Assembly: GCA_903898975.1 (NCBI GenBank)
Contig: CAIUHT010000912.1
Location: forward strand, 1 to 6,215
DNA from: an uncultured Planctomycetaceae bacterium
GTDB lineage: Bacteria; Planctomycetota; Planctomycetia; Planctomycetales; Planctomycetaceae
Length of the DNA stretch: 6,215 nt
Reading direction: 5' to 3'
Both the position numbers and the translations under genes were made by a program. Under the pieces are notes generated by a model, which ran no database searches, had not been told where the DNA came from, and saw only the letters and a list, made by a program, of their open reading frames with translations. Below are positions 1 through 5,729 of the stretch, in pieces; within the stretch, counting starts at the first letter, position 1, and each line of letters opens with the position of its first letter.

Positions 1-67
1 GCCCGCTCACAGGTCCATATCCCAGCGCCCGCCCACCCCGTTCAACCCCCGGCCCAAGCCCAGAACT

Positions 68-88
68 CTCGCTGCGCGAGTCCTTTTT
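68..88 (+). terminator. Weak intrinsic terminator candidate
   Basis: CTCGC (68-72) pairs with GCGAG (76-80) around a 3-nt TGC loop, and five T (84-88) follow after a 3-nt gap. It could end a transcript entering from the left of the window. The stem is only 5 bp, so this is a candidate and not a firm call. Confidence 0.3.
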
Positions 89-262
89 ACCCTCGACCCA
101 GAACTCGCCGGTGCTGAAGTTTCATCGCGGAAGTCTCATCGCTCAGGATGCATCTCGGTGTGCTGACTGGTGCTCTCGCTGGCGTTCTCTCCCCCGGCAG
201 TCACGCTCCACCGCTCCAACCAACAACCCCCCGCCACGCTCGTCCCGTCGCCCCGGCAGCGT

Positions 263-309
263 CGGCCTGCCCAGTCCGGCCTGCCCAGTCCGGCCTGCCC
301 AGTCCGGCC
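263..309. repeat. 14-bp tandem repeat, about 3.4 copies
   Basis: The unit CGGCCTGCCCAGTC occurs three times without a mismatch at 263-276, 277-290 and 291-304, followed by a partial copy CGGCC at 305-309. The 14-bp period is not a multiple of three, which argues against a protein repeat. It lies about 170 bp upstream of the amidohydrolase start. Each junction contains the palindrome GGCC. It is most simply a slippage-generated minisatellite, though a protein-binding array cannot be excluded. Confidence 0.9.
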
Positions 310-349
310 GACCTGACTTACCAAGGCTCGAACTGACTCAGCGAAATCG

Positions 350-375
350 GGCTGAAAACCAGCCAAAATCGGCTG
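350..375 (+). promoter_or_regulatory. Overlapping, mutually exclusive small hairpins
   Basis: GGCTG (350-354) can pair with CAGCC (360-364) around AAAAC, and the same CAGCC can instead pair with GGCTG (371-375) around AAAATC. The middle segment is shared, so only one hairpin can form at a time. The stems are 5 bp each, and the element sits 100 nt before the amidohydrolase start. No T-run or leader peptide is visible, so a regulatory role is only inferred. Confidence 0.25.
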
Positions 376-475
376 TCTCACACGTCAGTTCCGTCACACT
401 GCCCCGGACCTCGCTCGCCACCACCGGCTCGCCCCGCCTCTTCCTCGTTTCCCCCGCATACCGGAAAACCCCCTC

Positions 476-2122
476 ATGAACATCTCCTCTGCGACTGTCT
501 CTCACCGCCTGTCCCCGGCCTGGCTGACCGTTGTGTGCGGCCTGGTGCTGGGGGCGTTCCAAAATCACTCAACACTGCACGCTCAGACCGAACCCGCCCC
601 CAATGTCCTGGCCGTCTCGGCCGATCTGCTGCTCCAGGGGGGCCTGCTCGTCGACGGGAGTGGTGCCGAACCCCGCCTGGGTGACGTCGCCATCCGTGGC
701 GACCGCATTGTCGCCGTTGGCACGTTTCCTCTTGGAACCATCGGCCAAATTGTCGATTGCCAGGGCCTGGTGGTCGCCCCCGGGTTCATCGACCTGCACA
801 ACCACAGCGACAGCCAGGTGGTCGACCGCCAGACCCGGGCGAATGTCAATTTTCTAATGCAAGGCTGTACCACCATCGTCACCGGCAACTGCGGGTCGGG
901 CCCCGTTTTGGCCCGAGATTATTACGACCAGATCGAGCGCGAGCACTGCGGAACTCATGTGGCACATCTGCTGCCCCAAGGGAGTCTTCGAGAGCGGGTG
1001 GTGGGACTGGCGCAACGACCGGCCACCACCGACGAACTGGCCCAGATGGAGGCGCTAGCGGAACAGGCGATGCGCGAAGGGGCCTGGGGCGTCTCGAGCG
1101 GCTTGATCTATGTTCCCAGTTCCTACGCCGACACTGCAGAACTGACCGCCGTCACCCGCCCCGTCGGGAGGCACCGGGGGCTGTACGTCAGCCACATTCG
1201 GGGCGAGGGAGTGCAACTGCTCCAGGCGGTCAATGAAGCACTCGAAATTGGCCGCAATTCGGGTGCTGCCGTGCATATCTCGCACTTCAAGTCGACAGGG
1301 CAGGAAGCCTGGGGGCTGGTCCGTGAGGCGGCGAAACTGGTCGAACAGGCCCGTGCCGGCGGGCAGACTGTCACCGCCGATCAATACCCCTACATCGCCT
1401 CGAGCACCTCGCTGGAGGCGACCATCGTGCCCACCTGGGCCCGCGAGGGGGGCGCGGCAAAACTCCTGCAAAGACTGCAGGATCCCGCCCAGAAGGCCCG
1501 GCTCGATACGGCGCTGGACGACGCGCTCCGGCGGGCTGACCAGGGGGGCCGCATTCGCATCGCCCGACATACCCCACACCCCGAGTACGCCGGAAAATCG
1601 CTCGCCGAACTGGCCCAGGCCCAAGGCCAGACACCACTCCAGGTGGCAACCCAGATTCTGCTCGACGGCGGGGCCGCGGTGGTCAATTTTGGCATGCACG
1701 AAGATGACATTCAGCACGTCATGAAGCTTCCGTGGGTGGCGACCGCCTCCGACGGCCGCGCGTATCTCCCCGGGGCCGATCGACCGCACCCGCGAAGTTA
1801 CGGGACGTTTCCCCGCAAGATTGGCCACTACGCGCAGCGCGAGGGAGTGGTCTCACTGGCACACGCCATCCGCAGTTGCACCGCCCTGCCGGCGGAAATC
1901 CTGGGCCTGACCGACCGCGGCCGACTCCAGGCCGACCAGGTCGCCGACGTGGTGGTGTTTCATCCGGAAGAGTTCCGCGACACAGCAACTTACGACGACC
2001 CGCATCAGTACCCGCAGGGGCTGAAGTACGTGCTGGTGGCGGGGCAAAAAGCGGTCTGGCGCGGCACACCCACCGGGGGCCTCTACGGCACCGCACTCCG
2101 TCGTCGCCTGCCGGTGGAATGA
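476..2122 (+). CDS. Secreted D-aminoacylase / N-acyl-D-amino-acid deacylase-type amidohydrolase
   Basis: This 548-aa protein belongs to the D-aminoacylase branch of the amidohydrolase superfamily, metal enzymes that hydrolyse N-acyl-D-amino acids to a carboxylate plus a D-amino acid. Residues 1-36 look like a signal peptide: a hydrophobic core at about 16-28 and likely cleavage after LHA (residue 36), which implies export. A small N-terminal beta region follows (about 50-100), then the TIM barrel. Visible metal and catalytic motifs are H108-N-H110 in DLHNH, C139 in GNCG (the cysteine ligand typical of this family), H240 in SHIRGEG, H270 in HISHFK, and D426 in TASDG. The SSGLIYVP block (207-214) and the PHPRSYGTFPR block (437-447) are also family hallmarks. 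The C-terminal ADVVVF segment (490-495) closes the beta domain. ATG at 476 is chosen because it gives the complete signal peptide; its SD is weak (GGAAAA, distant). The gene stands alone, with long spacers on both sides. The exact substrate (D-amino acid conjugate, dipeptide or other) cannot be read from sequence. Confidence 0.93.
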   Translation: MNISSATVSHRLSPAWLTVVCGLVLGAFQNHSTLHAQTEPAPNVLAVSADLLLQGGLLVDGSGAEPRLGDVAIRGDRIVAVGTFPLGTIGQIVDCQGLVVAPGFIDLHNHSDSQVVDRQTRANVNFLMQGCTTIVTGNCGSGPVLARDYYDQIEREHCGTHVAHLLPQGSLRERVVGLAQRPATTDELAQMEALAEQAMREGAWGVSSGLIYVPSSYADTAELTAVTRPVGRHRGLYVSHIRGEGVQLLQAVNEALEIGRNSGAAVHISHFKSTGQEAWGLVREAAKLVEQARAGGQTVTADQYPYIASSTSLEATIVPTWAREGGAAKLLQRLQDPAQKARLDTALDDALRRADQGGRIRIARHTPHPEYAGKSLAELAQAQGQTPLQVATQILLDGGAAVVNFGMHEDDIQHVMKLPWVATASDGRAYLPGADRPHPRSYGTFPRKIGHYAQREGVVSLAHAIRSCTALPAEILGLTDRGRLQADQVADVVVFHPEEFRDTATYDDPHQYPQGLKYVLVAGQKAVWRGTPTGGLYGTALRRRLPVE

Positions 2123-2460
2123 TCGCTGCCGCGCGCCGGCCCAGGCAGCCCCCTCAACAACCTGCGAGCGCAGTCCCCATGGGGAATGAAGCCGGGCAGC
2201 TTGTCAGCGGTCGAAGTCGAAACATTTGACCGGCCACCCGGCGGACCGCAGGCCCCCTGCCGAGGTGCAAGCGACGGGCCCAGGCTGGCTGTGCTGGCCC
2301 CGCTCTCCTCCGCGTGCGCCCGCCCCCTGCCCCGCGAGTGCAGGCCAACCTCTCTCCAGCGGCGATCCGGTCCCCAAGGCCGCGTGGTCTTGCTACGATC
2401 GCGGCCGGCGCGTTCAGACCGTGCGCCCCCTTGCTGGTTGATCTTTCCGGGAACTTGACG
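2123..2460. other. Spacer between the amidohydrolase and TlpA-like genes
   Basis: This is 338 bp with no supported gene. An upstream in-frame extension of the following gene exists (GTG at about 2314), but it gives proline/arginine-rich text ahead of a perfect signal peptide and is not credible. The stretch contains a 12-bp perfect palindrome at 2174-2185 and an extended -10 promoter candidate at 2391-2399. I see no T-run terminator after the amidohydrolase stop. Confidence 0.6.
2391..2399 (+). promoter_or_regulatory. Extended -10 promoter candidate for the TlpA-like gene
   Basis: TGCTACGAT reads as an extended -10 element: TG, one base, then TACGAT, matching TATAAT at four of six positions. 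It would start transcription near 2406 and give a leader of about 55 nt before the ATG at 2461. No good -35 hexamer lies 16-18 bp upstream, as is common for extended -10 promoters. Confidence 0.4.
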
Positions 2461-3435
2461 ATGCGCTTCAGAAGTCTGGCGGTGAGTGGGGCCTTGCTGG
2501 TGACGGGAGTCGCTTCCGTGGCGTGGGGGCAGTCGGCCGAGACCGAGCCTCAGTCACTGCGGCAATTGCTGCAGCGGCAACAGCAGACCGCGCTCCGCGA
2601 ACTGGTCGACTACGTCGCCCGCCATCCCCAGGCGGACGACGCCGACGACGCCCGGACCCAGGTGCTCAACCTGGCGGTGACCACCGAGCAAGAGCAACTG
2701 GCGGTGGAGCTTGCCGAGGGACTGCTGACCCGTCCCGATCTTGATCCGCAGGTGCGGGGGGCGGCGCTGCGGGTCACCTGCCTGGGGGCAGCCCGCCAGG
2801 GAGATCTGGGCAAAGCCCTGGCGGCCTACACCCCGCTCATGCGGACATACCGCGTGCAAATGCCCTTCCCGTCGCTCGAGGTCGCGGGGACGCTGGCGGC
2901 CCGGGCGCAACTGGCGGGGGAACCCGATCGGCTTCGCGAGGTCTACGACGCCTTCCTGGGGGTCTTTGCCCTCAACTTTCAGGCGACCGAGATTGTCGAA
3001 AATCGGCAGGCTCGCCTGAAGATGCTGGGGCAGCCCGCCCCACAGGTCGATGTGCCCGGTCTCGACGGGCAGCCCCTCACTCTCGCCGGGCTGAGAGGGC
3101 AGGTGGTGCTGGTCGATTTCTGGGCGACCAACTGTGCTCCGTGCCTGGCCGACCTCCCGGCTCTTCGTGACCTGTACCGGCAATACCACGAACGCGGGCT
3201 CGAAATTGTGGGCTACAGCTTCGATGACTCGCGGGCGACCGTCGAGGCGTTTGTGAAGCAGCAGAAAATGCCCTGGAAACATGCCATGAACGGCGACCCA
3301 CTGAACGGTGTCTGTGCCCAGTTTCAGACGCGCAGCATCCCGGCGACCTTCCTGATCGACCGGGAGGGGAAAATCGCCTACGTCGACCTGCGCCGGCAAG
3401 AACTGCAACTGGCGGTCGAAAAACTGCTGAAGTAG
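2461..3435 (+). CDS. Exported TlpA-like thioredoxin-fold protein with helical N-terminal region
   Basis: The product has 324 aa. Residues 1-23 form a signal peptide (MRFRS, hydrophobic core 6-20, likely cleavage after AWG), so the protein probably acts outside the cytoplasmic membrane. Residues about 28-185 are alpha-helical in character and Ala/Leu/Gln-rich, somewhat TPR-like but with no repeat I can assign. Residues about 188-324 are an AhpC-TSA/Redoxin TlpA-type domain: GQPAPQVDVPGLDG entry, VVLVDFWA strand, redox motif C225-A-P-C228, and cis-proline P294 in SIPATFLID. These proteins reduce or exchange disulfides in exported proteins. The residue before the first cysteine is Asn (N224) where thioredoxins usually have Trp. 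ATG at 2461 is preferred over an upstream GTG (about 2314) because it gives a canonical signal peptide. The SD is weak (GGGA at about -12). The redox partner and client are unknown, and no DsbD/CcdA-like gene is in the window. Confidence 0.9.
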   Translation: MRFRSLAVSGALLVTGVASVAWGQSAETEPQSLRQLLQRQQQTALRELVDYVARHPQADDADDARTQVLNLAVTTEQEQLAVELAEGLLTRPDLDPQVRGAALRVTCLGAARQGDLGKALAAYTPLMRTYRVQMPFPSLEVAGTLAARAQLAGEPDRLREVYDAFLGVFALNFQATEIVENRQARLKMLGQPAPQVDVPGLDGQPLTLAGLRGQVVLVDFWATNCAPCLADLPALRDLYRQYHERGLEIVGYSFDDSRATVEAFVKQQKMPWKHAMNGDPLNGVCAQFQTRSIPATFLIDREGKIAYVDLRRQELQLAVEKLLK

Positions 3436-3755
3436 CGCCCTCCGTCGCGTTCACCTCGAGACCGACCAGATCGCAACGTACGGGCAGCCCGCTGGTGGCG
3501 ACGCAACGCGGTTCGCCGAGTTCACGCTGCCCACAAGCTCAACGATGTTCCCAGGCCTTCAACCCGGGTTTGAGTCGCTGGCCCCGACCATGTGGGGCGA
3601 CCCCGGCCCTCGCAACCGGGCGAACCCGCTGGCATGACCGGCAGCCAACGCCGTGGTCCGCCCCAATCAACGGCTCTCGGTGGCGGCAGCCTGCTCCTGC
3701 TTGAATCTCGCCCCCCGGGCCGGTAATCTGGAAAGCGTGGTCGCGAGACTGCTCT
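3436..3755. other. Spacer between the TlpA-like gene and tRNA-Gly
   Basis: This is 320 bp with no supported gene and no T-run terminator visible after the TlpA-like stop. It holds a 10-bp palindrome AACCCGGGTT at 3561-3570 and the tRNA promoter candidate at its right end. The small open frames here lack any recognisable domain. Confidence 0.6.
3701..3729 (+). promoter_or_regulatory. Promoter candidate for tRNA-Gly
   Basis: TTGAAT (3701-3706, four of six matches to TTGACA) is separated by exactly 17 bp from TAATCT (3724-3729, a modest -10). Transcription would start near 3736, giving a 5' leader of about 20 nt before the mature tRNA. Position and spacing support it; the -10 match is weak. Confidence 0.45.
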
Positions 3756-3827
3756 GCGGGTGTAACTCAGCGGTAGAGTGCTGGCTTCCCAAGCCTGATG
3801 TCGTGGGTTCGATCCCCATCACCCGCT
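3756..3827 (+). tRNA. tRNA-Gly, anticodon CCC
   Basis: A full cloverleaf of 72 nt folds by eye. Acceptor stem GCGGGTG (3756-3762) pairs with CACCCGC (3820-3826), with discriminator T at 3827. D stem ACTC pairs with GAGT around AGCGGTA. Anticodon stem CTGGC pairs with GCCTG, and the loop TTCCCAA has anticodon CCC at 3788-3790, which reads GGG glycine codons. The variable loop is ATGTC, and T stem GTGGG pairs with CCCAT around TTCGATC. The T discriminator and G1-C72/C2-G71 pairs fit bacterial tRNA-Gly. The anticodon stem has one U-U mismatch (28:42, bases 3782 and 3796). CCA is not encoded (CTC follows), so it must be added by nucleotidyltransferase. A promoter and a terminator flank the gene, so it is a single-gene unit. 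Confidence 0.96.
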
Positions 3828-3852
3828 CTCGAATTTCTGGCTCTCCTGAATC

Positions 3853-3893
3853 AACCGGGTCGCGTGCATTGTGGTCAACGCGGCCCGGTTTTT
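3853..3893 (+). terminator. Strong intrinsic terminator of the tRNA-Gly transcript
   Basis: AACCGGGTCGCGT (3853-3865) pairs with ACGCGGCCCGGTT (3878-3890) over 13 bp with a single G-U wobble, around a 12-nt loop (3866-3877). A T-run at 3889-3893 follows directly. It lies 25 nt after the tRNA 3' end. There is no matching A-run on the left side, so it should act only on + strand transcripts. Confidence 0.88.
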
Positions 3894-4065
3894 CTGTTGG
3901 GCGGTCCGTTCGCCCGGGTTCGCATTTCTCCGGCTTCCAGATCCCCTCCCGGTGATGGATTCCACGGCTCTCCCCTGTCGCGTCGGCGTCCGCCCCGGGC
4001 CCCACCTGAGCCCCCGCGCCGGGCGTGACTCCCGGCCCCCTGCCTGGTGGGCCTGTACGGCTCAC

Positions 4066-4086
4066 TCACCGGTCACCGGTCATTGG
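4066..4086. repeat. Heptamer tandem repeat TCACCGG x2 plus a degenerate copy
   Basis: TCACCGG occurs at 4066-4072 and 4073-4079 and is followed by TCATTGG at 4080-4086. Two overlapping ACCGGT palindromes result, one period apart. This is short enough to be chance in GC-rich DNA. Confidence 0.6.
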
Positions 4087-4211
4087 CCTCGGGTCGCGCG
4101 CACAGGTGACCTGCCCGGGAATTGCCCCAACGCCTTCCGAGACAACTCGGTCCCTTCGACTGCCACGCTTTCCAAGACAGGCAGTTCGCATAGCCCGCTG
4201 GCCCATCGCCC

Positions 4212-4238
4212 CAGTTGGCCCAGTGCCGCAGTTGGCCC
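4212..4238. repeat. Two 10-bp direct repeats just before hpnE
   Basis: CAGTTGGCCC occurs at 4212-4221 and 4229-4238, with start-to-start spacing of 17 bp, ending 21 bp before the hpnE ATG. The position would suit an operator or a translational element, but no regulator is known to me for this motif. Confidence 0.55.
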
Positions 4239-4245
4239 CGCTGCC

Positions 4246-4251
4246 AGGGGG
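4246..4251 (+). promoter_or_regulatory. Shine-Dalgarno-like site of hpnE
   Basis: AGGGGG ends 8 nt before the ATG at 4260. It is the best SD-like match before any gene in the window and supports the ATG over the in-frame TTG at 4308. Confidence 0.5.
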
Positions 4252-4259
4252 CCGTTTGA

Positions 4260-5720
4260 ATGACTGGCTCCTCCGGTCCCCTCACTAACGCTCCCGGGTT
4301 CCCCGCGTTGGTCTCCCCCCCTGAAGCCGATTCGGTGATCGTGATTGGCGGGGGCCTGGCGGGGCTGGCCTGTGCCGCCGCACTGGGTGAACGGGGTTGT
4401 CGCGTGGTGCTGCTCGAATCGCGGCAAAGACTCGGGGGCCGGGCCAGTTCGTTTTACGATACCGAATCGGGCGAGTGGCTCGACAACTGCCAGCACGTGT
4501 CCCTCGGTTGCTGCACCAACTTCGCCCGCTTCTGCGAGCAGATGGGCATTGCCCAATTCATCGCCCGCGAGTCCCGGCTCACCTTCATTGGTCCGCGGGG
4601 GACGCGGCATCAGTTCGCGTCGTCCGCGTTGCCCGCCCCACTGCACCTGGCGGTCTCGTTCGCCGGGCTGTCATACCTCAGCTGGTCCGACCGGGTCAGC
4701 CTGGCCCGCGGATTGAAGCAACTGGCCCGCACCCCCAGTCACAAGCTGCAGGGGGTCGCCTTCGACCAGTGGCTGGCCGATGCCGGGCAGACGCCGGGAG
4801 CGATCGAAAACTTCTGGCACGTGGTCCTGGTGAGCGCCCTGAGCGAGACCGTCGATCGCCTCGACGCCGCCCATGCCCGCAAGGTCTTCGTCGACGCGTT
4901 TCTCTCGCACCGGGCGGGCTGGGAGGTGTGGCTCCCCACAGTGCCGCTCGATCGCCTGTATGGCGCCGAACTGCAGGAGAGCCTGCGGGCCCGGGGAGTT
5001 CAACTGCGGCTGAATGCGTCGGTTCAGCGGGTGCAGGCGGAGCCGGGCGGGGTCGCAGTGCAGTTGCGAGATGGCGAACAACTGTCGGCCCAGCGGGTGG
5101 TGCTGGCGGTGCCGGCCTACCGCGTCCCCAAGCTGGTCCCGCAGTTCGAGCCGTGGTGGCGCGAGAGCGAAGGCCCGGGCCGGCTCGAGACCGCCCCCAT
5201 CAGCAGCGTGCACCTCTGGTACGACCAGCCGCTGACCAGCGACCGGCATGTCACCCTCGTGGGCAAGACCAGCCAATGGCTGTTCAACCGCGACCAGATT
5301 CAACCCGGTGCCCGCACGCCCGATGGCACCTGGTATGGGCAGGTGGTGATCTCGGCGTCGCACGATGTGGCCAGCCGACCGGCCGCCGAGACAGTGGCCA
5401 AGGTGGTTGCCGAACTGGCCGAGGCGTTTCCCAACTCACCGGCCCGACTGGTTCGCTCGCGCCTGGTGACCGAGCATCGGGCGGTGTTGGCGGTCTGGCC
5501 CGGGCACGATGCGTATCGGCCGGGGCCGGTCACCAGGGTCCCCGGGCTGTTCCTGGCGGGCGACTGGATCGACACCGGCTGGCCCAGCACGATGGAGGGG
5601 GCGGTGCGTTCGGGTTGGCTGGCGGCTGAAGCGGTCCTGCGCGAGCGCGGGACCCCCGCCCAGTTGATTGCCCCCAACCTGCCCACCGCCCGTTTGTCGA
5701 AGTGGCTGCTGGGGCTGTAG
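4260..5720 (+). CDS. hpnE: Hydroxysqualene dehydroxylase HpnE (squalene-associated FAD-dependent desaturase)
   Basis: The product has 486 aa and belongs to the FAD-dependent amine oxidase / phytoene desaturase-like superfamily. In the HpnCDE route, HpnD and HpnC turn farnesyl diphosphate via presqualene diphosphate into hydroxysqualene, and HpnE reduces this to squalene, the precursor of hopanoids or sterols. The N-terminal Rossmann motif is VIVIGGGLAGLA (26-37, GxGxxG at G30, G32, G35). E53 ends strand beta2 to bind the FAD ribose, and the GGR motif is at 59-61. The HpnE signature near 75-86 reads DNCQHVSLGCCT. WLPTVPLDRLY (224-234) and the C-terminal FAD motif GLFLAGDW (429-436) with STMEGAVRSG (443-452) complete the family pattern. 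About 25 residues precede beta1, longer than usual, so TTG at 4308 is an alternative start, though the SD favours ATG. hpnC and hpnD are not in the window. The channel gene follows after 9 nt, suggesting one transcript. The protein probably works at the membrane surface on a lipid substrate. Confidence 0.92.
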   Translation: MTGSSGPLTNAPGFPALVSPPEADSVIVIGGGLAGLACAAALGERGCRVVLLESRQRLGGRASSFYDTESGEWLDNCQHVSLGCCTNFARFCEQMGIAQFIARESRLTFIGPRGTRHQFASSALPAPLHLAVSFAGLSYLSWSDRVSLARGLKQLARTPSHKLQGVAFDQWLADAGQTPGAIENFWHVVLVSALSETVDRLDAAHARKVFVDAFLSHRAGWEVWLPTVPLDRLYGAELQESLRARGVQLRLNASVQRVQAEPGGVAVQLRDGEQLSAQRVVLAVPAYRVPKLVPQFEPWWRESEGPGRLETAPISSVHLWYDQPLTSDRHVTLVGKTSQWLFNRDQIQPGARTPDGTWYGQVVISASHDVASRPAAETVAKVVAELAEAFPNSPARLVRSRLVTEHRAVLAVWPGHDAYRPGPVTRVPGLFLAGDWIDTGWPSTMEGAVRSGWLAAEAVLRERGTPAQLIAPNLPTARLSKWLLGL

Positions 5721-5729
5721 ACTCGCCGC

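Larger units (their letters stand above)
1..475. other. Non-coding leader upstream of the amidohydrolase gene
   Basis: No gene is convincing here. One + frame is open from base 3 to 479, but its translation is Pro/Ser/Arg-rich low-complexity text of the kind GC-rich non-coding DNA gives, and I see no domain. The stretch is strikingly C-rich and G-poor on the + strand: bases 1-60 hold about 33 C and 11 G, and bases 181-240 about 32 C and 10 G. It contains a weak hairpin plus T-run at 68-88, a 10-bp direct repeat CCCAGAACTC at 59-68 and 97-106, a 14-bp tandem repeat at 263-309, and overlapping small hairpins at 350-375. I could not identify a clear sigma70-type promoter for the downstream gene. 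Confidence 0.6.
3894..4259. other. Spacer upstream of hpnE
   Basis: This is 366 bp between the terminator and hpnE. Open frames exist on both strands, but their translations are low-complexity or antisense to the tRNA and are not credible. It contains a heptamer repeat at 4066-4086, a hairpin CCGAG-ACAA-CTCGG at 4137-4150 without a T-run, and two 10-bp direct repeats at 4212-4221 and 4229-4238. I could not identify a clear promoter, yet one is expected because the terminator at 3853-3893 insulates hpnE from the tRNA. Confidence 0.55.

Noticed and set aside
111..479. Plus-strand frame ending in an ATGA overlap with the amidohydrolase start
   Set aside because: The overlap resembles translational coupling, but the frame is Pro/Ser/Arg-rich, crosses the 14-bp tandem repeat and has no domain or SD. 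Any ATG followed by A gives this overlap when the other frame is open.
1140..1200. Possible compensated frameshift in the amidohydrolase around residues 224-236
   Set aside because: The text TRPVGRHRG is atypical beside the family's usual AKxxAxxGG, but its length fits and the frame continues into the conserved SHIR motif, so substitution is enough to explain it.
1055..1828. Long minus-strand frame (257 codons) inside the amidohydrolase gene
   Set aside because: It is antisense to a gene with intact catalytic motifs, and long antisense frames are expected at this GC content. The same holds for 2554-3408, 4671-5363 and 5436-6143 on the minus strand, and for the plus-strand frame 4397-5629 inside hpnE.
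2314..2460. N-terminal extension of the TlpA-like protein by 49 residues from an upstream GTG
   Set aside because: It would bury a textbook signal peptide that begins at 2461 and would place the promoter candidate at 2391-2399 inside the gene.
3756..3827. tRNA-Gly as an integration site for a mobile element
   Set aside because: I see no second copy of the tRNA 3' end downstream, no integrase and no composition change; an intrinsic terminator follows at once.
3653..3955. Plus-strand open frame of 100 codons containing NSAVECWLPKPDVVGSIPI
   Set aside because: It is the sense translation of the tRNA and runs on through the terminator; not a gene.
3667..4065. Minus-strand open frame of 132 codons containing MGIEPTTSGLGSQHSTAELH
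   Set aside because: That peptide is the antisense translation of the tRNA-Gly gene, a well-known source of spurious protein annotations. The rest is low-complexity.
3871..4263. Plus-strand frame of 130 codons ending in an ATGA overlap with hpnE
   Set aside because: It begins inside the terminator loop of the tRNA unit and its composition is that of non-coding GC-rich DNA.
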